Origin: UBA1081 sp045537555
Lineage (GTDB): Bacteria > Bacillota > Clostridia > Oscillospirales > Acutalibacteraceae
DNA length: 32,182 bases
Assembly (NCBI GenBank): GCA_045537555.1
Contig: JAZSPR010000148.1
Coordinates: 1-32,182 of the forward strand
Direction: 5' to 3'
Shown: positions 24,610 to 32,048 of the stretch, piece after piece
How the letters are laid out: each line of letters starts with the position of its first letter
How positions within the stretch are numbered: position 1 is the first letter of the stretch
Notes under the pieces: model-generated
The model's database searches: none
Told to the model about the DNA's origin: nothing
What the model saw: the letters and a program-made list of their open reading frames with translations, nothing else
Position numbers and translations under genes: made by a program

Positions 24610-24656
24610 AAAAAAATAACCGTACTAAGTATAGCACGGTTATCGGAATTATTCAA
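24610..24656 (-). promoter_or_regulatory. Interlocked terminator and promoter between two secreted-protein genes
   Basis: On the minus strand an 11-bp stem (24633-24643 with 24616-24626) followed by T7 terminates the metallophosphoesterase transcript. The promoter of the next gene, TTGAAT (24651-24656), 17 nt, TATACT (24628-24633), has its -10 box inside the terminator loop. The new transcript would start within the hairpin's second arm. Confidence 0.7.
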
Positions 24657-24666
24657 GTGTTATTAA

Positions 24667-25842
24667 TTAACCAAATGAGGGAAATGCGAAACCTGATACA
24701 AGTTCATGGAGCTTTGTAAGGAAATCTGCCATGAATTTGTTGAACTGATAGCTTATCTTGCTGAGTGCGCCTTCGCAGTCAAGAATCTTTGATCCTTCTG
24801 CAAGAGCGAAATCGTACATGGGAAGAACTTCGTATTCGTATGTTGAAAGGTCATTTTCATCAAGAGTGATGAGACCTACACCTCTGTTCATATCGTTGCT
24901 GTATGAGTTGCAACCTACTGTGGGAACAGTTGTGATATCGATGCCTTCATAAGTTGTTGTGAAGCTGTTTACGTGGTCATGACCGTAGAATGTAGCCATA
25001 ACGTCGCCTGTTTCAACCCATGCATCGAACTGACCGCCGTTGATGTGTGAGGGGCAGGGAGGCTCGAAAATAAAGCCTGTAAAAGAACCAAAATTGGGAA
25101 TGGGAAGATATGCCTGACCGTCGAATGTCCATTCGCCGATACCGAAGGGAATCTTCATCATGCCGAGTGCATCGTATACTTCGGGAACAATGATGTGCTG
25201 GAAGCTCATTGCGGGAACCATTTCACCGCCGTTGAGGAGTGAAAGAGCCTTTGCTGTGTCCTTGTACCAGTTGATCTGGTCTTCACGGACATAGTCATAA
25301 CCGCCTGCTTCTTTAGTTGTTGTACCTGAGTCAATCATCCAGAGGTTGAATGCAACACCGATGCCGTTTGAAGCAAGGATGGGAAGGTTGTGGTTACCGC
25401 AGCCGTAAAGTGAGGGAACTGCATCATATGCAAGACAACCGGGGTATTTCTGATATTCCTTGAGAAGATCTTCGTTGGGAACACCCTGTTCCTGGTCATG
25501 GTTACCGAAAACAACTGTGAAGGGAACACCTGCTTCAACAACGGGAGCAACGATTGCAGCGATAGCATCTGCCTGCTTTTCACCGGGAGCAACAGAGTTG
25601 TCACCCATGTAGATAACAAGGTCAGGTGTATAAGCAGCAAGAGCTTCTCTCATAAGCTGAGCTGTTGTTTCTTCAAGTTCTTCGTCATCCTGGCTGTCAG
25701 CAAACATCATAATTTTGAATTTGCCGTCTTCATTGAACTTGAGAATGTAGTCTGAAACGTTTGCAGATGCAGTCATTGCAAATGTAGCTGTGAGCATAAG
25801 CATTGCAAGAACAACTGCAAGAACTTTCTTTGTGAGTTTCAT
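24667..25842 (-). CDS. Secreted metallophosphoesterase with amphipathic C-terminal tail
   Basis: This 391-residue exported calcineurin-like phosphoesterase starts with a signal peptide (KLTKKVLAVVLAMLMLTATFAMTASA). Metal-site motifs run in order: D49 in MFADSQ, G80-D81-N82, G113-N114-H115-D116, a His in SFQHI, and GHDH near residue 290. It may hydrolyse phosphomonoesters or diesters outside the cell, perhaps for phosphate scavenging; the substrate is unknown. The last 25 residues (FNKFMADFLTKLHELVSGF, then AFPSFG) form an amphipathic helix that aligns without gaps to the end of the giant surface protein. The ATG at 25842 follows AAAGGTG; a GTG three codons earlier is part of that ribosome binding site. 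Confidence 0.9.
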   Translation of the reverse strand: MKLTKKVLAVVLAMLMLTATFAMTASANVSDYILKFNEDGKFKIMMFADSQDDEELEETTAQLMREALAAYTPDLVIYMGDNSVAPGEKQADAIAAIVAPVVEAGVPFTVVFGNHDQEQGVPNEDLLKEYQKYPGCLAYDAVPSLYGCGNHNLPILASNGIGVAFNLWMIDSGTTTKEAGGYDYVREDQINWYKDTAKALSLLNGGEMVPAMSFQHIIVPEVYDALGMMKIPFGIGEWTFDGQAYLPIPNFGSFTGFIFEPPCPSHINGGQFDAWVETGDVMATFYGHDHVNSFTTTYEGIDITTVPTVGCNSYSNDMNRGVGLITLDENDLSTYEYEVLPMYDFALAEGSKILDCEGALSKISYQFNKFMADFLTKLHELVSGFAFPSFG

Positions 25843-25945
25843 TTTTATCACCTTTCATCGGATATAATTTCGAGTATATTTTAACAAATCATACCGGGAA
25901 TTGCAATACATAATAATAAAAAATATAAAACAAATCAAAAAAAGA

Positions 25946-25968
25946 AAAACGCCCCTTAGGGACGTTTT
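25946..25968 (-). terminator. Terminator of the 32-residue peptide gene
   Basis: On the minus strand AAAACGTCCC and GGGGCGTTTT form a 10-bp stem with one wobble pair and a 3-nt loop, followed by TTC and then T7. It begins 14 nt after the peptide stop codon. Confidence 0.85.
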
Positions 25969-25981
25969 CATTCATAAAAAA

Positions 25982-26080
25982 TTATACGCTGAAAAGTTCT
26001 GCAAAGAAGTTCATGATCATCTGGAAGAAGTTCTTAATGAATTCTACTGCTGCTACAAGATTAGCCATTACTGCTGCCAT
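25982..26080 (-). CDS. 32-residue amphipathic peptide (unannotated small ORF)
   Basis: This short ORF has every sign of a real gene: GGAGGG (26089-26094) 8 nt before ATG, a clean TAA, an immediate strong terminator, and a -10 box TATAAT at 26117-26122. The peptide starts MAAVMANLVAAVEFIK. Its second half is rich in Phe (14, 18, 19, 25, 26, 30) and Met, with polar residues at 13, 16-17, 20, 24, 28 and 31, the spacing of an amphipathic helix. It has no signal-peptide cleavage site. The helix resembles the C-terminal tails of the metallophosphoesterase encoded next (same strand) and of the giant surface protein. Possible roles are a membrane-active or secreted peptide, or a stand-alone version of a sorting tail. 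Function is unknown. Confidence 0.75.
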   Translation of the reverse strand: MAAVMANLVAAVEFIKNFFQMIMNFFAELFSV

Positions 26081-26122
26081 TATATTTTCCCTCCAATTCA
26101 TTTTTTTACATTTGTTATTATA

Positions 26123-26358
26123 GAATATATTTATGTAGTAATCTTTTCATAACAATGAACAAATAATGAACATTTTTTCGAATGGGCATTTTAACTGATA
26201 ATGTAGAATATCTCCAAAATTTTAATAGTTTGGGGATAAAACAGTTTATATTTGCATACATAATACTGTTTTTATATAAAAACGTTGTAATACTTAACAA
26301 ATATACATGTGCAACAACATACCACTTGTCATATTTCAACAAAAAACATGCTTTGTTA
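26123..26358. other. AT-rich intergenic region between divergent genes
   Basis: No convincing gene on either strand. Two imperfect hairpins are visible: TATCTCCAAA/TTTGGGGATA (26209-26218, 26229-26238) and ATAAAACAGT/ACTGTTTTTAT (26236-26245, 26265-26275). The second ends in a short T-run and could act as a weak terminator. Short open frames here lack ribosome binding sites. Confidence 0.5.
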
Positions 26359-26387
26359 TTGACTAAAATGACGAAAAGTGTTATTAT
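26359..26387 (+). promoter_or_regulatory. Promoter of the dockerin-protein operon
   Basis: TTGACT (26359-26364), 17 nt, TATTAT (26382-26387). The leader is about 60 nt and contains a small AGACA/TGTCT hairpin followed by T5 (about 26406-26426), a possible weak attenuator. Confidence 0.65.
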
Positions 26388-26453
26388 ATCAAGCTGTAAA
26401 GGGGCAGACATTAACACCTGTCTTTTTAACAAACATGAAAAAAGGTGAAAGCC

Positions 26454-28472
26454 ATGAAAAGCAGACTGTGCAGGATTGTTTCTTCATTGATGGCAATTAT
26501 TCTTATAATTACGGCTTATCCCCTTACAGTTTCCGCAAGTCCCTCTTTCAATCAGATGGTAAATGCGGCAACCGAAATAATCATGTCAAATGAAGGCAAC
26601 TACACAACAGTTGTTAAAAATGACATGGGTGCTTTGAGCATCGGTAAAATATGCTGGCATGCAACAAATGCTCTCAATCTTCTTAAAGACATTGTTGCGA
26701 TGAATCCGTCACAGGCTGTTACAATTCTCGGTGCATCTCTTTATAATGAAATAGTAACATCAACATACTGGGAATCAAAAATCCCTACAACTGAAGAAGC
26801 AAATGCTATTTCAGTTCTTCTTTCAACATCCGAAAGCCGTTATATTCAGGATAAAACTGCATGGAAATATGTAAGTGATTATATAAATCACGGTATTTCA
26901 CTCGGCATTACAGAACCTGAGGCTCTTGTTTTCTTTGCCGATTATGAGAATCAGAACGGTATGACAGGAGCAAAGAATTTCTATAATCAGACTTTATCCA
27001 CATATGGCAAAGTAAATCTTGCAACATTATACGAATGTTCAAGCAAAAACTGGCGTCGCACAAAAACATACAATTATTGTGTAATGCTCAACTGGAACAA
27101 TTATGAAGACACGCCTTCATATGAAACAGATAAAACTGCGCCTGAAATCACAGATGTTTCAATTTCAGATATTACAAGTAACGGATATACCGTTACTTGC
27201 AGTACATCCGACAATGAAAAGGTGTCTGTAATATATTTTGTAGTTTACAGAAAAGAAGACGGCATCAGTTCTGCAAAATGGTATTCACGTGAAGGTGCCG
27301 AAAAAGCATCCTGTATCGTAAACATCAAAGATTTCGGTTCAAAAACGGGTGAATACTGCACATTTATTTATGTTTTTGATGAAGCAGGTAATTACATCTC
27401 TGCTGAACTCAACACAATAACTGTTCCCGAAGCAGAACCTGCCACTCCTCCTCTCACAATTACCGTAACTGCAAAAGCAGGCGGCACAGTCGGTTCCGAA
27501 ATAAGGTGGCGTGCTGCAGCCGCAAACGGAAGCGGCAATTATCAGTATGAATTCATTCTTTTCAGAGATGATATAATTATTGATAAAAGGAAATTCAACG
27601 ATTTTTCTGATTTCTCATATACAGTAACAAAAACAGGTTCATACCGTGTGATTGTTAATGTAAAAGACATAACAAATGACACCACAGCAACAGTAACAAG
27701 CGCTAATATTGATATTTTCACACCTATTACTGTTGAATCTGTCACATCGGAAACAATTTCGGCAATGCTCGGTGATACTTCGTTCTGGACAGTCAATGCT
27801 TCCGGCGGTGAAGGTAAACTTACTTATTCCTATACAGTTTATAAAGATGGAATAAGTATTTACAGCACTCAGTTTTCAGAACGTAATACTTTTTCATATA
27901 TATTCAAGGACGACGGCATATTCAATGTATCAGTAACAGTTATGGATTCCCGTTCGCAGGTTGTTACAGCAAAAAGCTCTGATGTAAAAGTAATGAGAGA
28001 ACTTTCTGTAAGTGATGTCACTTTTTCAAAGTCTTTTGCTGTTGCAGGTCAGTCTGTAAGCTGTTCTGCTGATATTATCGGCGGTACAGGTTCATATTTC
28101 TGCATTTTCAGCATATACTGTGACGGAGAGCTCATTCTTACTTCAGAAGAACTTAAGAAACCCGAATTTACATTTACTGTTATCGAAACCGGAGAATATA
28201 CTGCAGAAATCACAGTTACCGATATTGACGGCACCGTTGCAAATGCAAACGGCGGTTCATTGAAAACACAGGAATACGCATCAAAAGGCGATGCAAACTG
28301 TGACGGTAAAGTCAACGCAAATGATGCAAGATTCACTCTGAGATGTTCTGCAAAGCTTGAAACATATGATGAATCAAATTTTTATGCAATTGATGTAACT
28401 GCAGACGGCAAAATCACGGCAGCTGATGCAAGACTCATTCTGCGTGCTTCCGCACGTCTTGAAACTTTATAA
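26454..28472 (+). CDS. Secreted putative wall hydrolase with GBS_Bsp-like, Ig-like and dockerin modules
   Basis: This 672-residue exported protein has a signal peptide at about 1-27. Residues about 30-220 resemble a lysozyme-like domain: EIIMSNEGNYTTVVKNDMGA, then LSIGKICWHATNALNLL, with a glutamate placed as in muramidases. I infer peptidoglycan hydrolysis. A GBS_Bsp-like module follows (TAPEITDVSISD to about residue 325). Three similar Ig-like repeats come next, each with a (S/N)GGxGxYxYxFxxYxDG strand and TxTGxYxVxVxVxD. The end is a two-repeat dockerin-like module: GDANCDGKVNANDARFTLR and VTADGKITAADARLILRAS, with Ca-binding D-x-N/T-x-D-G loops. Dockerins dock onto cohesins of cellulosome-like scaffolds; no cohesin is in the window. 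AAAAAGGTG precedes the ATG; the next gene begins 19 nt later. Confidence 0.82.
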   Translation: MKSRLCRIVSSLMAIILIITAYPLTVSASPSFNQMVNAATEIIMSNEGNYTTVVKNDMGALSIGKICWHATNALNLLKDIVAMNPSQAVTILGASLYNEIVTSTYWESKIPTTEEANAISVLLSTSESRYIQDKTAWKYVSDYINHGISLGITEPEALVFFADYENQNGMTGAKNFYNQTLSTYGKVNLATLYECSSKNWRRTKTYNYCVMLNWNNYEDTPSYETDKTAPEITDVSISDITSNGYTVTCSTSDNEKVSVIYFVVYRKEDGISSAKWYSREGAEKASCIVNIKDFGSKTGEYCTFIYVFDEAGNYISAELNTITVPEAEPATPPLTITVTAKAGGTVGSEIRWRAAAANGSGNYQYEFILFRDDIIIDKRKFNDFSDFSYTVTKTGSYRVIVNVKDITNDTTATVTSANIDIFTPITVESVTSETISAMLGDTSFWTVNASGGEGKLTYSYTVYKDGISIYSTQFSERNTFSYIFKDDGIFNVSVTVMDSRSQVVTAKSSDVKVMRELSVSDVTFSKSFAVAGQSVSCSADIIGGTGSYFCIFSIYCDGELILTSEELKKPEFTFTVIETGEYTAEITVTDIDGTVANANGGSLKTQEYASKGDANCDGKVNANDARFTLRCSAKLETYDESNFYAIDVTADGKITAADARLILRASARLETL

Positions 28473-28491
28473 ATGATATATGGAGATTTTA

Positions 28492-29859
28492 ATGAAGAAA
28501 AAACTTATTACAATTTTACTTACGGTAATAATGCTTTCAGGTATTTTTGCTGTTTCGGCTTCCGCTTACAACAAAGACCTTCTCAACAGCATTACTGCAA
28601 ACTATCAGACAGCACTTTCGCTTTCGGGAAGAGGTTCTTTTTACGGCAGATGTAACCTTGCAACCGCTTATCAGCTCAAAGCTATGGGTATTTATAAAAA
28701 TGAACTTGACTTCTCAGGCTCGGGCAGAATGTGGTATGAACATTTCAAGGATGTAAACAAAACATCAGGCGGTTACAATGTAATCACCATAAGCGGTAAA
28801 AACTGTCTTTACGACCTTATTGAAAAATACGGCAACGAGATTTACAATGTTGTATATTCTCTGGGTACGGGCGGCACAAGCGGTCCGACTCACTCAATGT
28901 ATATCCGTGCTATCATAGACGGCTATGTTTATTTTGCCGATTCATTCGGAAATTCATACAACAGACAGTATTATCCCGAAGGAACAGGAACTGTTCTTCC
29001 TCTTGATGAATTTATCTCGGCATACAGAAGAATGAACGGCAACCCCTACGGCTGTGTTTATTTCACAAGAAATGATGTTACCGAGCATTATTCAGGTTCA
29101 TCAGAATCACCTGACGGATGGATTACCGCCAACAGACAGTATATCCCCGGTGAATACATTATCACTTCGTCAATGCTTCAGGTGAGAAAGAGAGCAGACA
29201 GCGATTCATCCTCACTCGGACTTCTTGAAAACAACGAAACTGTTACCGTTACCGCAATTAAAGATAACTGGGGGAAAATCAGCTTCAGCGGAAAAGTCGG
29301 TTGGATATGCCTTGATTATGCACTCAGACTTTCAAGTACAAAGGACAGAGTTTCGGATTTAGCCCTGAACGGTTCTCCCGAGGCGCTTTCAACGGCTCTT
29401 CGGTCTCAGTATCTTTCAGCAGACCGCCCTGCCGTTTTCAGCGGGACAGATGTCACATGGACAGCTCATACAAACAATACGGGAAATAAGCTGTTCTATG
29501 CATTTTACATTTACAGAGACGGCGTGAAAGTTTATAACGGAACATTCAGCTCCGAAAACACTTTCACTTACACTCTTCAGAATAAAGGGTCTTATCAGGC
29601 AAGTGTCACGGTTGTTGATAATGAAAATAACCGCTCAATCCTTTACAGCGACAATGTAATCTGTGTCGGTGAAAAGCATGACCACATGAATAACAATAAA
29701 AATGCAGATGAGCTGATTCTCTCAGCCGATATATTTGCTGAAAATATTGATAATCTTACAGGTAAGAATTTTATCTGTTCAGGCTTTGATAAAAACGGTC
29801 TTCTTGCAACACCTGATACAAATATTAACAGAAATACTCCCGAAGAACCGAATATTTAA
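28492..29859 (+). CDS. Secreted cysteine-hydrolase-like protein with SH3b and Ig-like modules
   Basis: This 455-residue exported protein has a signal peptide at about 1-24 (MKKKLITILLTVIMLSGIFA). Residues about 28-205 look like a papain-type fold: a possible nucleophile Cys in YGRCNLATAYQL, His in GPTHSMYIRAI, and then YVYFADSFG. A bacterial SH3 domain follows (LQVRKRADSDSSSLGLL to GWICLDYA), which usually binds wall peptides. Next is one Ig-like repeat (FYIYRDGVKVYNGTFSSENT) clearly related to those in the preceding gene. The final 70 residues are low-complexity and unassigned. The shared Ig repeat and 19-bp spacing suggest the two proteins act together on cell wall or surface polymers. Catalytic assignment is tentative. 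TGGAG precedes the ATG. Confidence 0.8.
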   Translation: MKKKLITILLTVIMLSGIFAVSASAYNKDLLNSITANYQTALSLSGRGSFYGRCNLATAYQLKAMGIYKNELDFSGSGRMWYEHFKDVNKTSGGYNVITISGKNCLYDLIEKYGNEIYNVVYSLGTGGTSGPTHSMYIRAIIDGYVYFADSFGNSYNRQYYPEGTGTVLPLDEFISAYRRMNGNPYGCVYFTRNDVTEHYSGSSESPDGWITANRQYIPGEYIITSSMLQVRKRADSDSSSLGLLENNETVTVTAIKDNWGKISFSGKVGWICLDYALRLSSTKDRVSDLALNGSPEALSTALRSQYLSADRPAVFSGTDVTWTAHTNNTGNKLFYAFYIYRDGVKVYNGTFSSENTFTYTLQNKGSYQASVTVVDNENNRSILYSDNVICVGEKHDHMNNNKNADELILSADIFAENIDNLTGKNFICSGFDKNGLLATPDTNINRNTPEEPNI

Positions 29860-29869
29860 TAACATTCCC

Positions 29870-29901
29870 GAGCTGTACTTTAAAAGTACGGCTCTTTTTT
29901 T
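29870..29901 (+). terminator. Terminator of the two-gene secreted-hydrolase operon
   Basis: A 12-bp stem, GAGCTGTACTTT/AAAGTACGGCTC with one wobble pair, is followed by T7, 10 nt after the stop codon. Confidence 0.9.
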
Positions 29902-29911
29902 ATCAAATCTA

Positions 29912-29940
29912 TTGACAATACAGAACATATGTTCTATAAT
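29912..29940 (+). promoter_or_regulatory. SOS promoter: LexA box inside a consensus promoter
   Basis: TTGACA (29912-29917), 17 nt, TATAAT (29935-29940). The spacer contains the perfect 14-bp palindrome AGAACATATGTTCT (29922-29935), whose core GAACATATGTTC matches the B. subtilis LexA/DinR box. LexA bound here would block RNA polymerase, so the next gene should be induced by DNA damage. Confidence 0.85.
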
Positions 29941-29976
29941 TAATTATAAGAACATCTCTTTTAAAGGAGTAACAGA

Positions 29977-30243
29977 ATGAAATCAAAAAATTCGTTTGTT
30001 TTATATCATGATTACTGGAACTGGTTCAGGCTTCTGACAGATGAAGAAATCGGTCTGGTCCTCAGAGGAATTTTTTATTATGAAAAAGAGAGGGTTTTAC
30101 CCGAATTCTTAACAGATAAAACACTTCTTGTTTTTCAGATGATAAAAGAAGTTCTTGACAAAGACAGAGCAAAATATGAAAATGTGTGCAGTAAAAACAG
30201 CGAGAATGCAAAACTCAGATGGAAAAAGAAGGAAAGCAATTGA
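29977..30243 (+). CDS. DUF6291-like small protein, probably SOS-induced
   Basis: This 88-residue protein resembles DUF6291, a domain found at the start of phage and mobile-element replication or replisome-organiser-like proteins: SFVLYHDYWNWFRLLTDEE, GLVLRGIFYYE, KTLLVFQMIKEVLDKDRAKYE. The C-terminus is a short basic tail (LRWKKKESN) with no attached DNA-binding or helicase-loader domain. It stands alone with its own LexA-controlled promoter and AAAGGAG 7 nt before the ATG. It may be a free-standing regulator of replication under DNA damage or a remnant of a prophage. No other phage gene is in the window. Confidence 0.75.
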   Translation: MKSKNSFVLYHDYWNWFRLLTDEEIGLVLRGIFYYEKERVLPEFLTDKTLLVFQMIKEVLDKDRAKYENVCSKNSENAKLRWKKKESN

Positions 30244-30247
30244 AAAA

Positions 30248-30277
30248 AATCAGGGCAGTCAGCTGACTGCCCTGATT
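30248..30277 (-). terminator. Perfect 30-bp palindrome terminating the zinc-ribbon gene
   Basis: The two 15-base arms are exact complements with no unpaired loop base in the DNA. The minus strand continues with T7 after the palindrome, so it terminates the gene at 30293. On the plus strand it could also stop the DUF6291 transcript, but with a poorer tail. Confidence 0.85.
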
Positions 30278-30292
30278 ACATTTAAAAGTTAA

Positions 30293-31090
30293 TTAAGCTT
30301 CTGCTTTTACTTCAGCTTCTGTTTCTTCCTGAAGCTTTTTGCGTTCTTCATATGAAAGAAGATACATTGACATATCCTTATATTTGACCTGAATACCTTT
30401 TTTGAGGTAAATAACGCTGATAACGATTTCAAGAACAAATGCAAGGATTATGCAGAGAGTACCCCAGATCATGAATGTGCCGTTGAATACTTCGGGAACA
30501 GCTGCTGTAACACCTGAAAGCCACATTGCAAGACCGACTGTACCGATAACTGTAAAGATAATACCTGCAACAGCAGTTGAGATATATCTCTTGATGCCTT
30601 TCTTTGCAGTTGCGAACATCATGTTTACGATATTTACAATTGCTGTGACAGCAATACCTGCAAGACCGACAATAGCAACAAGGTAGAAGATATATGCCGT
30701 GCCGACCATGTCGGAGCCGACCATTGCGAGCAGATGGTCAATATCAAGAGCCATAAATACTTTTGTTACAATTGAAACAATATTGATTGTTGTTGTTTCC
30801 TGGAAGAAGGGAAGAGAAACTGCAACTTTACCCATAGGTGCAAGCGTTGCAACAAGGGGCAGTATGCTTATAATCATTCTGATTATTGAAAGCGGATGAC
30901 CGATTGTGGAGAATTTAAATCTGTCCATTGCAGGCTGACCTGCAGCATGTTCAAACTCAGCTCTGTCAGCTTCCTTATTAAGACTTTCTTCCATTCCGTA
31001 GTAAACCAGATTAACTCCGCAAACGGGACACTCCGGTTTAATATCGATCATAGACAGTTTATAACCGCATTTAGGACAAAAAGATGCCAT
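30293..31090 (-). CDS. Zinc-ribbon membrane protein of unknown function
   Basis: This 265-residue protein starts with a zinc ribbon (C5-P-K-C8 and C21-P-V-C24), a linker with an acidic helix, and then four or five membrane spans between about residues 70 and 225. The tail is a basic/acidic cytoplasmic helix ending EETEAEVKAEA. Cytosolic zinc ribbon plus membrane bundle is a common layout of uncharacterised Firmicute proteins; no enzymatic motif is visible. It has its own promoter and terminator. Confidence 0.75.
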   Translation of the reverse strand: MASFCPKCGYKLSMIDIKPECPVCGVNLVYYGMEESLNKEADRAEFEHAAGQPAMDRFKFSTIGHPLSIIRMIISILPLVATLAPMGKVAVSLPFFQETTTINIVSIVTKVFMALDIDHLLAMVGSDMVGTAYIFYLVAIVGLAGIAVTAIVNIVNMMFATAKKGIKRYISTAVAGIIFTVIGTVGLAMWLSGVTAAVPEVFNGTFMIWGTLCIILAFVLEIVISVIYLKKGIQVKYKDMSMYLLSYEERKKLQEETEAEVKAEA

Positions 31091-31121
31091 TCATATCACC
31101 CATTCATTTATAGTACTTGTA

Positions 31122-31150
31122 ATTTTAACATATTCAAACAAAAATAACAA
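31122..31150 (-). promoter_or_regulatory. Probable promoter of the zinc-ribbon gene
   Basis: On the minus strand TTGTTA (31145-31150), 17 nt, TAAAAT (31122-31127). Both boxes differ from consensus. Confidence 0.45.
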
Positions 31151-31191
31151 GATGTTTTTGTATATTTTATAGGTAATTTTAAAAATTTTTT

Positions 31192-32010
31192 TTAAAGAAG
31201 TGCTTTATTTATGTCAAGATTGTATTCATCGCACACATCAATGATTTCCTGAGCTGTAGGACGGACCTTTTTTCCGCCCATTGAAATAACCTTGACAAGA
31301 ATTTCAGCAGCCTTTTCAACAGTTTCGATTATGCCGAATACATCTCTGAAGTTTTCACCTGAACTGAAAATGCCATGCATTGACCATACAACAACGTCAT
31401 ATTCTTTGAACTTTTCTGCTGTTGCCTTTGCAATGTCGATACTGCCTGTAAGCATAAGGGGCAGAATGCCGATACCGCGTGGAAAAACAACTGCACATTC
31501 GGGCATCATATCCCAGATTTCTCTTGTGAAGTCCTTGTCATTCTGAGGAAGGACGAATGTGAGAGCAATTGTGTTGACGGGATGCACGTGCATAACAAGT
31601 CTGTGCTTACCGCCTGTAATATCAAACTTGACAGAATGATTAAGAAGATGAGTGGGAAATTCGCTTGTGGGTCTTCCGCCTGATGCAAGTCCCCATACAA
31701 TTCTGTAATTTTCACCTTTTTCATCAAGCTGAGCGATACAGACACTGTTCTCGGGGTCTGCCTATGTGTAACGGAAATATTTTCCGCTTCCTGTTACAAG
31801 GAAATATTCGTTTGCAAGGTTTGCAACGGTAACACCGATTGATGTCCAGGGCTTTTCAAAGATAAATTCATCCTTGATAGCCTCGATATCTTCTGTTGCG
31901 ATACGGTATGACATGTTGCCGCCGTTACGCTCATTCCAACCGAGAGAACAGCAAAGGTCAACCATATCTATAAATTCATTGAAAAATTTTGCTTTTAATA
32001 CTTTTGACAT
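31192..32010 (-). pseudogene. rhaD: Rhamnulose-1-phosphate aldolase with one in-frame amber codon
   Basis: The product would be a class II aldolase splitting L-rhamnulose-1-phosphate into DHAP and L-lactaldehyde. The 272-codon frame is intact except for TAG at codon 83 (31762-31764). Reading through it, the residues fall at the same numbers as in E. coli RhaD as I recall them: E117 in PTSEFP, zinc ligands H141 and H143 in MHVHP, and H212 in SMHG. GWNERNGGN (25-32) and LVTGSGKYFR are also conserved. No indel has occurred, so this is a point change, probably CAG (Gln) to TAG. It could be a nonsense mutation, a sequencing or assembly error, or suppression; TAG ends another gene here (10984-10986). 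Start ATG 32010 follows GGTGAT. No rhamnose kinase or isomerase is within the window. Confidence 0.85.
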
Positions 32011-32048
32011 AATATCACCGGAATAGTTTAGTTTATTTGTTAAATCAG

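Noticed and set aside
26182..26448. Small ORF in the AT-rich gap before the dockerin gene
   Set aside because: No ribosome binding site, and the frame crosses the predicted promoter of the downstream operon.
31192..31593. Separate short aldolase gene starting at the internal ATG (31593)
   Set aside because: That ATG encodes the Met before the zinc-binding HVHP motif in the same frame as the upstream half; a protein starting there would lack E117 and the N-terminal domain.
31192..32010. Genome-wide reassignment of TAG to a sense codon
   Set aside because: The membrane protein gene at 9808-10986 ends in TAG directly overlapping the next ribosome binding site, so TAG terminates normally here.
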